The position numbers were made by a program, and so were the translations under genes. A stretch of 64,000 bases of DNA, taken from the NCBI RefSeq assembly GCF_005577435.1, contig NZ_CP040396.1:3414501-3478500 (forward strand), written 5' to 3'. The stretch comes from Paenibacillus algicola. Lineage in GTDB: Bacteria; Bacillota; Bacilli; Paenibacillales; Paenibacillaceae. The notes beneath the pieces were generated by a model. The model saw only the letters and a program-made list of their open reading frames with translations. It was not told the DNA's origin and did no database searches. Positions 26,442 through 34,644 of the stretch are shown one piece after another; the first letter of the stretch is position 1; every line of letters starts with the position of its first letter.

Positions 26442-26530
26442 GTGCATCACCCATTTATCTTAAATTTCTCGTTCATTAGTACATTGTACTTTCCGGTACT
26501 TAGACATATTAAAGAATTTCAGGGGCAATG

Positions 26531-26773
26531 TCAACCAAAGAAGACGTCAAAGATGGAGCCCAGCTGTCCCCGCTTTTTCCCCTCCAGAATATCCGGATTG
26601 AACACTTCTACATATCCACAGTCCATACAGGATACGAACAAAAAGTGATTATGCTGAATATCAAACATCTTACTGAGGCCGGCTCCGGACATGGATACCT
26701 CTTTCGTCTTGCACTCGGTCCCCTTACATTTCGTGCAAACAAAACGTTCCGCAATCATATCCTCAATTTTCAT
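26531..26773 (-). CDS. Zinc-ribbon protein
   Basis: 80 residues. Two CxxC pairs (FVCTKCKGTECKT and VSCMDCGYVEVF) about 30 residues apart form a classic zinc ribbon, probably nucleic-acid binding (DUF2082-like). The segment between has MSGAGLSKMFDIQHNHFLFV. No partner can be inferred. Confidence 0.8.
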   Translation of the reverse strand: MKIEDMIAERFVCTKCKGTECKTKEVSMSGAGLSKMFDIQHNHFLFVSCMDCGYVEVFNPDILEGKKRGQLGSIFDVFFG

Positions 26774-26868
26774 AAACTTCCCGTCTCCCTTCCCGATTCA
26801 ACATATCCTTCTTTACGGCATGCGCTTCATTTCGGTTCATTTTCTTCACAAATTCAGGTCTTCACGTC

Positions 26869-26894
26869 AAAAAGACGGGCTCCCAATGAGCCCG
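26869..26894 (-). terminator. Intrinsic terminator after ohr
   Basis: A 7-bp GC-rich stem (26876-26882 with 26888-26894) followed on the minus strand by TCTTTTT. It lies between ohr and the downstream zinc-ribbon gene. Confidence 0.85.
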
Positions 26895-26938
26895 CCTTCA
26901 TATATGAGCTGCTGCTATGCCGCAGACCCGTTCCTTGA

Positions 26939-27361
26939 TTACACTACATTTAATTCTACATCAATGTTTCCGCGGGTAGCCTTGGAATAAGGACAGAAAT
27001 CATGCGCTTTCTTGGCCAAATCCTCGGCTTGAGCACGATCAATCCCCGGCATGTCTACATTGAGCTTCACCGCCAGCTTGAAGCCGCCGTCGCTGTCATC
27101 CTTGCCAATCATAACCTGGGAATGTACCGTCACATTGTCCAGCTTGACGCCTTCCTTTCGGGCAACATTCGCCAAGGCACTCTCGTAGCAGGCACCATAT
27201 CCCGCCGCAAACAGCTGCTCTGGATTCGTACCGTCTCCGCCGGGTCCGCCAAGCTCCTTCGGCATGGAAAGATTATGCTTTAACGCACCATCGGAGGACT
27301 CCAGGGATCCGTTTCTTCCGCCTTTAACCTTCACATCTGCTGTATACATTGCCTGCATCAC
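26939..27361 (-). CDS. ohr: Organic hydroperoxide resistance protein
   Basis: 140 residues, the usual Ohr length. Both redox cysteines are present: GYGACYESALANVARKEG and KKAHDFCPYSKATRGN. The Ohr fold reduces organic hydroperoxides with lipoyl thiols. The start is a GTG at 27361, eight bases after AAGGAG, or the ATG immediately after it. No ohrR is next to it. An OhrR operator is not evident upstream. Confidence 0.96.
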   Translation of the reverse strand: MMQAMYTADVKVKGGRNGSLESSDGALKHNLSMPKELGGPGGDGTNPEQLFAAGYGACYESALANVARKEGVKLDNVTVHSQVMIGKDDSDGGFKLAVKLNVDMPGIDRAQAEDLAKKAHDFCPYSKATRGNIDVELNVV

Positions 27362-27488
27362 AAAATCATCTCCTTCGGTTAGAAAAAACTAATATCCACA
27401 TTTGTTTTATAAACGTCTCACTGTAATTGAAACGTAAAATCGGGTGAATGACCGTCAAATAGCATTTCCAACCCCGGGATGGAGTATG

Positions 27489-27531
27489 CAAAAAAGCAGC
27501 CTTTCGCTGAGTATTCAACGAAAGGCTGCTT
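27489..27531 (-). terminator. Intrinsic terminator after tRNA-Leu copy 1
   Basis: A perfect 13-bp stem (27494-27506 with 27519-27531) followed on the minus strand by TTTTTT. It is 11 bases after the tRNA 3-prime end. Confidence 0.93.
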
Positions 27532-27541
27532 CACATTGCGA

Positions 27542-27624
27542 TGCGGTAGAGAGGACTCGAACCTCCACGGGTATACACCCACTACCCCCTCAAGATAGCG
27601 TGTCTGCCATTCCACCACTACCGC
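27542..27624 (-). tRNA. tRNA-Leu (anticodon GAG), copy 1
   Basis: 83 bases with an acceptor GCGGTAG/CTACCGC, the long variable arm of a class II tRNA (GTGGGTGTATACCCGTG) and loop TTGAGGG giving anticodon GAG. CCA is not encoded. The sequence is identical to the second copy at 29064-29146. It has its own promoter and terminator. Confidence 0.95.
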
Positions 27625-27656
27625 ATAATAAGCTTCCTCTTGAGGAGAACATTCCT

Positions 27657-27685
27657 ATTATACCTTGCTTGCTTGTGGAAGTAAA
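27657..27685 (-). promoter_or_regulatory. Promoter of tRNA-Leu copy 1
   Basis: Minus strand: TTTACT (27685-27680), 17-base spacer and consensus TATAAT (27662-27657), 32 bases before the tRNA. Confidence 0.7.
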
Positions 27686-27738
27686 GCATGATCTGCGCCT
27701 GTACCTATGCACTTGAAGCCACTGCCTCAGCATCAAAT

Positions 27739-27768
27739 AAAAAGAACAGCCCTCAAGCACGGCTGCTC
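27739..27768 (-). terminator. Intrinsic terminator after the XRE regulator
   Basis: An 8-bp stem (27744-27751 with 27761-27768, one G-T pair), followed on the minus strand by TTTTTATTT. Confidence 0.8.
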
Positions 27769-27801
27769 CTTAAACTGCGGTTGTTGAAACCGAAAATGAA
27801 T

Positions 27802-28158
27802 TTAAAGCTTCTTGTTCCTCTTCTTCCGGTACTCCGTAAACGCTATATATTCCTGAATGAAATTCTTCTCCTTCTCAGACAGGCCATCCAGATGCTTCTC
27901 CTTGGCTGCCTGATCCCATTCATAACCTTCGCGCTCTTCCATAATCCCTTCCGGTGTTCCGCGGCCCACAATGAGCCAATCCAGGCTGACAGAGAAAAAA
28001 GCTGAAATTTCAATCAGCTTATTCGTGCTCGGCGTCGTCTTACCCCTCTTCCAATCCCCGAAGTTCCCGGTACTAATTCCCAGCGCTTCACAAAATGCTT
28101 TTTTTGTCATCCCCCGGCTTTCGATAAGCTGTTCAATTCGTTGATATATCGAGTGCAT
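27802..28158 (-). CDS. XRE-family HTH transcriptional regulator
   Basis: 118 residues. The N-terminal 70 residues are a lambda-repressor-like HTH: IEQLIESRGMTKKAFCEALG, then ISTGNFGDWKRGKTTPSTNK, LIEISAFFSVSLDWLIVGRG. The rest is a charged tail (SEKEKNFIQEYIAFTEYRKK), perhaps for dimerisation. It is divergent from the PAS-domain gene, with a strong promoter and nested inverted repeats in the shared gap, so it may repress that gene and itself. Both genes lie between the two tRNA-Leu copies. Confidence 0.9.
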   Translation of the reverse strand: MHSIYQRIEQLIESRGMTKKAFCEALGISTGNFGDWKRGKTTPSTNKLIEISAFFSVSLDWLIVGRGTPEGIMEEREGYEWDQAAKEKHLDGLSEKEKNFIQEYIAFTEYRKKRNKKL

Positions 28159-28201
28159 TGAAAGAACCGCCTTCCTGATCCCTAAAAAAAATCACTTATG
28201 T

Positions 28202-28256
28202 ACGTCATGCATTATTGACACCATACTTAGATAAGTGTATAATAGGTGCATTACGT
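28202..28256 (+). promoter_or_regulatory. Consensus promoter with nested inverted repeats
   Basis: TTGACA (28215-28220), a 17-base spacer and TATAAT (28238-28243) form a perfect sigma-A consensus directed at the PAS gene. ACTTA-GA-TAAGT (28225-28236) sits in the spacer. An outer pair, ACGTCATGCA (28202-28211) and TGCATTACGT (28247-28256), is inverted with one mismatch and flanks the promoter. Both repeats have nearly the same centre. It is a likely operator for the adjacent XRE protein. Confidence 0.75.
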
Positions 28257-28317
28257 CTAAATTATACCACATTTGTCATCGCACTGTTACTGCACCCAGA
28301 TTTGAATTGGAGGCACG

Positions 28318-28965
28318 ATGAGGTTGAGTGATATATTATCCTGGGGCCATGTTGTACATCATGTGATGTCTGGAATGGTAATCCTCCGCGAAGACGGCAC
28401 CATCGACAAGATCAATGATCGTCTGCTCTCCATCATTTCACATTGGGGACTCCTGCCCGACGTTCAGCTTCAAGGACTTTCTGTTTTTGAGTTGAGACCG
28501 GAGCTGTTCGGCAGGCCTTCCTTCAGCACTTTCTGCCATGACATATACTTACCTGCCATCCATAGTATCCTTCGGGGCGATGAGCACAGCTTCCGCATGG
28601 AGCATCAGATCCAGCTTCAGCAAAGTATCGCCTGGTACTTGTTCGAGATTCACGCTCTGACCCGAGGCCCCCAATCCACCTCACACGGGGCGATTCTTTC
28701 ATTTACAGACATCACAGAGTTTAAGAACCGAGAAACCGAACTTAGGTATGCATTAGGCCATGTCTGTGTGCTCCCGGAGCATATTCCCATCTGCGCCGTC
28801 TGTAAGCATGTCCGCTCTGCGGGACACTGGGATCCTGTGGAGAGCTACCTGGAGAGCAAGCTGCCGGTGCATTTTACACATGATATTTGTCCCGCCTGTA
28901 TCCGCCGTTTATACCCCAGATATTCTTCGATCCTGGACCATGCCTCTTCCGCGGAAGAAGAGTAA
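28318..28965 (+). CDS. PAS-domain protein with C-terminal Cys-rich motif
   Basis: 215 residues, ATG 28318 four bases after GGAGG. No signal peptide or membrane segment. Residues about 15-145 look like a PAS fold (VVHHVMSGMVILREDGTIDK, later AILSFTDITEFKNRETELRY). The C-terminus carries ICAVCKHVRSAGHWDPVESY and THDICPACIRRLYP, the CxxC-x-x-R and ICPxC pattern seen after PAS domains in several sensor proteins. No kinase, GGDEF or other output domain is present, so the Cys motif may be the output or a metal or redox site. Confidence 0.8.
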   Translation: MRLSDILSWGHVVHHVMSGMVILREDGTIDKINDRLLSIISHWGLLPDVQLQGLSVFELRPELFGRPSFSTFCHDIYLPAIHSILRGDEHSFRMEHQIQLQQSIAWYLFEIHALTRGPQSTSHGAILSFTDITEFKNRETELRYALGHVCVLPEHIPICAVCKHVRSAGHWDPVESYLESKLPVHFTHDICPACIRRLYPRYSSILDHASSAEEE

Positions 28966-28981
28966 ATGAATCATCATATGA

Positions 28982-29020
28982 CAAACAGCCCGGGTGATGA
29001 GGCTGCCGGGCTGTTTGTTT
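28982..29020 (+). terminator. Intrinsic terminator after the PAS gene
   Basis: A 12-bp stem (28982-28993 with 29006-29017) that ends in GTTTGTTT on the plus strand, 16 bases after the stop codon. Confidence 0.85.
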
Positions 29021-29026
29021 AGATAG

Positions 29027-29058
29027 AAAAAGGCTCTGCATCGCTGCAGAAGCCTTTT
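29027..29058 (-). terminator. Intrinsic terminator of the Glu-Lys-Leu tRNA cluster
   Basis: A 13-bp stem with one bulge (29028-29040 with 29045-29058) followed on the minus strand by TTTTT; it sits 5 bases after the tRNA-Leu. Confidence 0.88.
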
Positions 29059-29063
29059 GTTTA

Positions 29064-29146
29064 TGCGGTAGAGAGGACTCGAACCTCCACGGGTATACAC
29101 CCACTACCCCCTCAAGATAGCGTGTCTGCCATTCCACCACTACCGC
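29064..29146 (-). tRNA. tRNA-Leu (anticodon GAG), copy 2
   Basis: 83 bases, identical to copy 1 at 27542-27624. It is the last of three tRNAs read from the minus strand (Glu, Lys, Leu). Confidence 0.95.
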
Positions 29147-29173
29147 ACAATATAAGGATTACCTATGAAAAAA

Positions 29174-29249
29174 TGGTGAGCCATGAAGGACTCGAACCTT
29201 CGACACCCTGATTAAAAGTCAGGTGCTCTACCAACTGAGCTAATGGCTC
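29174..29249 (-). tRNA. tRNA-Lys (anticodon UUU)
   Basis: 76 bases including an encoded CCA. Acceptor GAGCCAT/ATGGCTC, anticodon loop with TTT (GACTTTTAATC), and the TTCGAGT T-loop. Confidence 0.96.
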
Positions 29250-29296
29250 TCGAAGAAAATGGACCAGCTGCGCCATCATTCATATGTTAGATAAAA

Positions 29297-29371
29297 TGGT
29301 GACCCGTAGGGGATTCGAACCCCTGTTACCTCCGTGAAAGGGAGGTGTCTTAACCCCTTGACCAACGGGCC
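29297..29371 (-). tRNA. tRNA-Glu (anticodon UUC)
   Basis: 75 bases including an encoded CCA. Acceptor GGCCCGT/ACGGGTC, anticodon loop CTTTCAC giving UUC, and TTCGAAT in the T-arm. First of the minus-strand tRNA cluster. Confidence 0.96.
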
Positions 29372-29405
29372 TTATTAATAGCTGCTCGCCGTGACGACAA
29401 GATTG

Positions 29406-29434
29406 AGTATATCAAATATATATCTATGTGGCAA
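29406..29434 (-). promoter_or_regulatory. Promoter of the Glu-Lys-Leu tRNA cluster
   Basis: Minus strand: TTGCCA (29434-29429), 17-base spacer, TATACT (29411-29406), 35 bases before the tRNA-Glu. Confidence 0.75.
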
Positions 29435-29484
29435 GCACTTTTTTTGAATCGACGGCAATCTGCGTTTACTCGGTATTTACAGCC

Positions 29485-29528
29485 AAAAAAGTTAACCGGA
29501 GGCTTCCTCTACAAACGGAAGACTCCGG
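29485..29528 (-). terminator. Intrinsic terminator after the glycerophosphodiesterase gene
   Basis: A 12-bp stem with one mismatch (29496-29507 with 29517-29528), then TTAACTTTTTT on the minus strand. It ends the HAD/ABC/phosphodiesterase operon. Confidence 0.8.
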
Positions 29529-29593
29529 CATCATCCTTCTGAACAGCTTCACTTTCTAAACCAATAGAGCTTATCTCTGCCGTAAATTGCTTG

Positions 29594-32500
29594 TTACTTG
29601 TCTACCAGTTTTACAAGCAGCGCTGCAGCCTCAGCGCGGGTAATGGTTCCCTTTGGCTTCAGCGTACCGTCCGGGTAACCGTTAACTATACCGATCATCG
29701 TCAAGGCGGAAATTGCTTTTTGAGCCCAAGCTGAGATCTCGTTTAGGTCCGAGTAGCTCGATGCGTTAAGTTCTTGCTGTGTCAGATCTTGCTGTGTCAG
29801 TTTATTCTGGAAAGCACGGTACAGGATTACCCATACCTCTTCTCTTGTCATTTGGCGATCCGGCCGGAAGGTTCCATCGGCATAGCCTTGTATGATTCCC
29901 GCATGAACCATGCCTTTAACATGTTCTGAATACCACGCACTCTCTGCAACATCAGTATAAACAGAACCTGCTGGGGCTCCAGATAATCCGAGTATCCGCG
30001 AAACAACAGTGACGAACTCCGCTCTGGTCATCTCCTGATCCGGTTTGAAGGAGCCGTTATCGTAGCCCTCCATAATTCCCTTAGCGGATAGATGCATGAT
30101 CGCTTCAAAAGCCCAGTGGTCATTTATGTCTGCATAGGCTCTTCCTTGTCCGGTTGAAGGATTTTCACTCACTGGCGAATCTGGACCATCGTTAATGCCA
30201 GGATCACTGGAGCTGTCATCGTTACCGGGATTTCCGTTGTTGTCCTGGTCCACAATCGAGCCCGTGCTTCCATGATCATCTCCGCTGCCGCCATTTTCAT
30301 TACTGCTGCCATCTCCATCATCACTGCCGCCATTTTCATTACTGCTGCCATCTCCACCACCACTGCCGTCTCCATCATCACTGCCGTCACCACCACTGCC
30401 AGTGCCGCTGCCATCACCGTGATCGCCTCCGACAACCTTGACCTTCACCGGCTCCGTGTAAATATCGTACGTCTTCTCTTCATCAATCGTTCCCGTATAT
30501 CGAAGCAGCACGTAAGTGGTACCCGGTTTCCCAGCCTTGATCTTGCTGCCATTGTCCTGGTCCAGGCTTACAATACCACTGTCATCAAGAAGTACAATAC
30601 TCGGGTTTACCTGTTTTCGTTCGTGACTATAGCTTTCTGCCCATGCGGAGAGTTCCGAGCTCTCGCCGGACTTCATGATGACTTCCTGATTTTCAGGCTC
30701 TATTGAAATGACCCAATCTTTCGCCCAGTATGCATAATCTGTAGTAATTCCAAACACACCCAGCAGAAAAATATTGATGAAATGATCATAATTGTTAAAC
30801 GTCCACGGTGAAATGATCAGACCACGCTGATGAGCAGCATCCATAAATTTAGGGCCTAATCCGCCGTAGCTGGTATTCAAGGTGCTGTTGTAACGCTGCA
30901 TCACCTTCAGAGTCTCACGCATAGCGCCATTAACCCGACTCTCGCTCGCATACCCGCCAGTCAACAGGCCAAGAGGCATGTCCGGAAGCTGGGCAGCAAG
31001 CCGATCCAGCTGATTCGTATCGAAGGACATGACATTAAACAAGTCTTCTGCATCCTTCTCTTTTACAAGCTTCACAAAAGCATCTACTGCTGCAGGATTA
31101 TGAGTCTTGATCTCTGCATAGATCATGACACCCCGTTCCCGGGCCAAATCAATCTGCTCCTCCAGTGTTGCGATCCGTGCTTCCGGATACTCCGCCCCCG
31201 GCACCTGCCGAACCTTTAAGCTCCGCAGCTCTTCTAAAGTCATATCCTCCACCCGGCCAGTTCCATGAGTGGTTACATGTACAGCACTATCGTGGATAAT
31301 AACCAAATGCCCATCTTTGGAAAGAAAAATATCATTCTCAATATAATCCGCTCCAGCCTCGATCGCCAGCTCATTGCTGATGATGGTATTCTCCGGAGCA
31401 ACCGATGGCATCCCTCTGTGCCCGATCATATACGGCTTACGAATCAAGGTGGTGTGATAGAAGTACACCCCCAAGGCCCGATAGGCTTCGCTCGGTGAGC
31501 TCGTGATCATTCCGTTCACACCTGCTGTAATCATACGGTGAATATCCATATATTTATCCTGCTCATTCTGCAGCTTTGCTTCCTTGCTCCACACCACTAT
31601 CGTTCTCTGCTGAAGATATGCGGTGTTGTCTTTGGTTGCTGCATCACGGGAGAGCATGGCAATCTTGGCGCCGCTCAGCGTTGTCTGCTTGCGAATAGCC
31701 ATCAAGTCTTCGTTGGATTTCACATTCCACCCGCTGAAATCCACAATTCCCCGCAGCATCGGGTAAGCCTGCCTCGCTTCCTTGACCAGTTCCGGCTGAT
31801 TAGACACGATAAAGGCATCTTCCAGACCGATGCTTGTCAGGTGGGCTATCAACCGGCCAACCGTCTCTGAGTCCTCTACATAGAAGGCTGGCATGATTCT
31901 TGTGCCTATGGATTGAAGTGCATCCTGTAGACTCATAAGCTCTTGTTTTCCTTCAGGATCGGTAACCTGCAGGTTGGAGTTCACGTACATGACCAGCGTG
32001 GCTGGCAAGCTTCCTTCAGCGTAGGAATCCAGCTGCGCCTTGTTCTGAAGCTCTGCAATGACCGACGGAGCAAGAGCAATGAAGGTATCGGCCTTGGCAG
32101 TCTCTACGAAGCTGGATTCCGGAAGCGGCGGCAGCTCTGTCTCCCGTAACGTTACCTTAAGATGATCCACCTTCATGACACTGCCATTGGCCTGCAGACC
32201 GATACCACCCCGGAGGTAAGAGCCTGCTTGATCAGTGTTCACGATCACCTGACCATTAATCGACTGCATGACCCTGACTCCATGAACGGCAACCTTATAA
32301 CGGTACATCGTGTCTGAATGGATCGTTTCTCCAAACGCCCCTTTATTCATCACATTCCATGTATTATTCGCCGTACGTTCCGCAAACTCCACGCCATTGG
32401 TTGCTTTAGCGTTCTGGCGGACCGCCATGTGATAATAAGGATAGCTGCCGCTTGTTCGGTTTTGAGTACGATACATGATTGAATGCCAGCGAGTGGGCTC

Positions 32501-34612
32501 GTTTGCCGCAGCATGGGTTACGTCGGCCTCAATGTCATAATTCCCGAACAGCTCCAAATACTCCGGAAGCAGGACACGGGTCGGATTATCTGGTGCGCTG
32601 GACGCATCGATCACAAATGCACCATCCTTGACCGCTGCCTTTCCGTCGGTTTTCCCCTCCACTTTCGTCCATCCATCAGGGAAATCTCCATCTGCCTCCT
32701 GTTCGAAATCATTCTCATAAAGCACATATTCTGTACTCGCCTCGTCTTTGGCAACAACCAGCAGGGAAACGCTAGCCCCGTCCTTCTCCCCTGTTAATGA
32801 ATACACGCCCTTGTCTTGAACGATCAATTTGCCGTCGTTGACCACGATGGACGAGTCGTCTGCCGACCAAGTCAGATCAGCTCCGGTCATCGTACCATAA
32901 GTAAAATCATTGAATTGGGCAGTGAACGGAAGCTCCGCCAAGGCCATCTCTTTCCCTGCTTCAGCCAGCACATATCCCGAATCATGGCTGAGCGAAGTGA
33001 CAGAGACCCCGTCAGCTCCCGGCTCTACAGTCACTTCCTGGGACCATTCTGCGTTAGCATATACCGCTGTCAGAACAGCAGATCCTGCCTTTAAAGGGTA
33101 AAGCATGCCGCCGCTCACCTTGAGCACCGATTCATCGGAGGAGACATATTGAATCCTTTCCGGCACGATCGCTTCCTCCACTCCATCGGAGAAATATACA
33201 CTGCCAGTGACCGTATAAGGGCCCGTCAGTGACTCCACCGTTGGAGGAAATGCAAGCCGCAAATCATCGACTTTAATCCGTGTTACTTTCAAATTGTCGA
33301 ACGAGACGGTGCTTTGGTCTCCTTGAAAGCCGATTTTTCCACGATCCAGCAATCCGGATGTGAACTCCTGATCAAGCAAAAGCTTGTAATCTCCTTCATC
33401 CTTGGCCTTAATGTACTCTTTGACGTTATCGCCGAACACCCTGACCTTCAGGGTATAGTCTTTTCCCAGCTCCAGAGCGTCTGAGGAACCGCTTGCCATA
33501 ACAGACCAGCTGTTACTCGGATTGCGGTAAGCTACCTCAAAGCTTCCGTTCTGGCGGACCGCCATTTGATGGTATGGCGCTTGGCCGTTCGGCGCCGCTC
33601 TGAACATCAGCGCTGCCCAGCGGGCCGCATTCAGAACACTGTGGAACCGAACGTCCGCCTCAATGGAGTAATTATCCCATTGTACCGGTGCTGTAATTCT
33701 GGCCTGCTTACCGGAAGCAGTTCCCGCGAATGTCATGCTTTTATTACCATAGGTATCTTCCGTCACCGAAAATGACGGACTTCCCGCTTGAACATCTGAT
33801 ATCCATCCGTATGGAATTTCACCACTTCCGAAAGAGTCAAAATTCTCCTCTAACAATACCGGATTTGCATCGCCGGACACCGGGTTGTCCTTCACCAGCG
33901 CAAGGATCCCGTAGCCGCTTGTATCATTCCAGAATGAGCTGGATTGATGTGCACTCCAGGCATTGACCCATCCATTGGAAGCATCGTTGCCGTAACGGTC
34001 CGTTGCAGTCGCCTCAAAGCCAAGCTGCTGCTGTTGAATCGGATTCATATCCAGCATGCTCCAAGGCACAGCCACCTCTAGAGACCACCCCTCTCCGGTC
34101 GTCCGGATCGCTCGTAAAATTTGCTGGGCATCCTTGCCGGAATGGTCGTCCAGCGCTGCGCCAAAATGAAAATCTGGCGTTGCAGAATTCGGCTTGTACA
34201 CAAAGCCAGCCTGCATATCGCTGTTAACATACGGCGCAGATCTATGCAGCGTTGGATCAAAAAACAGACTTACGCTGTCCTGCTGGAACCAATATCCCGG
34301 TGCCTCGGACATGAGCTGATCATCCTTCATCTTCATGCCGATATACAGATACTGATTGTCCCAGAGAAATCCCATTTCTGCCGCTGAGGACAAGCCCTCC
34401 CCGAGTGGAACGTCCAGCGTTTCGCTCAACGACCAGAATGCTTCCCCGACATCACCGTCAATCACTGGAGGAGTCATTGTTTTCCGGACCTCCGTCCGTT
34501 TCATCTCCTCCTGTGCGCTCACAGGCGCAGCAGGCAGAACAAGGGACATTACTAAACTTCCAACCAGTACCCATGTCAAGCTGACACCGATAAACCTTTT
34601 TGCTTTTCCCAC
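29594..34612 (-). CDS. SLH-anchored multidomain glycerophosphodiester phosphodiesterase
   Basis: 1672 residues from GTG 34612 (GGAG eight bases upstream). Domains in order, by inspection: signal peptide (to about 34); CBM9-like domain (about 45-237, VIDGDVGEAFWSL); a lectin-like beta-sandwich (about 250-445); Ig-like parts; a second, similar sandwich (about 629-820); a barrel-like region lacking active residues (about 840-1050); a canonical GDPD (about 1062-1290, with IGHRGMPSVAPENT, YIENDIFLSKDGHLVIIHDS and YAEIKTHNP); an Asp/Gly/Ser-rich linker (1394-1490); three SLH motifs to the end. It would hydrolyse glycerophosphodiesters, perhaps teichoic acid, at the surface, held by SLH binding to cell-wall polysaccharide. 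It is the last gene of an operon with an ABC importer. Confidence 0.93.
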   Translation of the reverse strand: MGKAKRFIGVSLTWVLVGSLVMSLVLPAAPVSAQEEMKRTEVRKTMTPPVIDGDVGEAFWSLSETLDVPLGEGLSSAAEMGFLWDNQYLYIGMKMKDDQLMSEAPGYWFQQDSVSLFFDPTLHRSAPYVNSDMQAGFVYKPNSATPDFHFGAALDDHSGKDAQQILRAIRTTGEGWSLEVAVPWSMLDMNPIQQQQLGFEATATDRYGNDASNGWVNAWSAHQSSSFWNDTSGYGILALVKDNPVSGDANPVLLEENFDSFGSGEIPYGWISDVQAGSPSFSVTEDTYGNKSMTFAGTASGKQARITAPVQWDNYSIEADVRFHSVLNAARWAALMFRAAPNGQAPYHQMAVRQNGSFEVAYRNPSNSWSVMASGSSDALELGKDYTLKVRVFGDNVKEYIKAKDEGDYKLLLDQEFTSGLLDRGKIGFQGDQSTVSFDNLKVTRIKVDDLRLAFPPTVESLTGPYTVTGSVYFSDGVEEAIVPERIQYVSSDESVLKVSGGMLYPLKAGSAVLTAVYANAEWSQEVTVEPGADGVSVTSLSHDSGYVLAEAGKEMALAELPFTAQFNDFTYGTMTGADLTWSADDSSIVVNDGKLIVQDKGVYSLTGEKDGASVSLLVVAKDEASTEYVLYENDFEQEADGDFPDGWTKVEGKTDGKAAVKDGAFVIDASSAPDNPTRVLLPEYLELFGNYDIEADVTHAAANEPTRWHSIMYRTQNRTSGSYPYYHMAVRQNAKATNGVEFAERTANNTWNVMNKGAFGETIHSDTMYRYKVAVHGVRVMQSINGQVIVNTDQAGSYLRGGIGLQANGSVMKVDHLKVTLRETELPPLPESSFVETAKADTFIALAPSVIAELQNKAQLDSYAEGSLPATLVMYVNSNLQVTDPEGKQELMSLQDALQSIGTRIMPAFYVEDSETVGRLIAHLTSIGLEDAFIVSNQPELVKEARQAYPMLRGIVDFSGWNVKSNEDLMAIRKQTTLSGAKIAMLSRDAATKDNTAYLQQRTIVVWSKEAKLQNEQDKYMDIHRMITAGVNGMITSSPSEAYRALGVYFYHTTLIRKPYMIGHRGMPSVAPENTIISNELAIEAGADYIENDIFLSKDGHLVIIHDSAVHVTTHGTGRVEDMTLEELRSLKVRQVPGAEYPEARIATLEEQIDLARERGVMIYAEIKTHNPAAVDAFVKLVKEKDAEDLFNVMSFDTNQLDRLAAQLPDMPLGLLTGGYASESRVNGAMRETLKVMQRYNSTLNTSYGGLGPKFMDAAHQRGLIISPWTFNNYDHFINIFLLGVFGITTDYAYWAKDWVISIEPENQEVIMKSGESSELSAWAESYSHERKQVNPSIVLLDDSGIVSLDQDNGSKIKAGKPGTTYVLLRYTGTIDEEKTYDIYTEPVKVKVVGGDHGDGSGTGSGGDGSDDGDGSGGGDGSSNENGGSDDGDGSSNENGGSGDDHGSTGSIVDQDNNGNPGNDDSSSDPGINDGPDSPVSENPSTGQGRAYADINDHWAFEAIMHLSAKGIMEGYDNGSFKPDQEMTRAEFVTVVSRILGLSGAPAGSVYTDVAESAWYSEHVKGMVHAGIIQGYADGTFRPDRQMTREEVWVILYRAFQNKLTQQDLTQQELNASSYSDLNEISAWAQKAISALTMIGIVNGYPDGTLKPKGTITRAEAAALLVKLVDK
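30284..30365. repeat. Tandem 39-base repeat in the linker-coding region
   Basis: Two nearly identical copies of a 39-base unit, plus weaker neighbours, encode the Asp/Gly/Ser/Asn-rich linker (SSNENGG and DDGDG blocks) between the GDPD and the SLH domains. The unit length is a multiple of three, so copy-number change would keep the frame. Confidence 0.75.
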
Positions 34613-34644
34613 TTCATCGTCTCCTCTTCTTCATGATTTCCTGA

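Noticed and set aside
26478..26490. CopY/CsoR-type copper operator
   Set aside because: TACA and TGTA halves are separated by one base, not two, and no copper gene is near.
27418..27618. 66-codon frame MVEWQTRYLEGVVG and a similar one at 28874-29140
   Set aside because: Both begin with translated tRNA-Leu sequence; the identical start reflects the duplicated tRNA, not a protein family.
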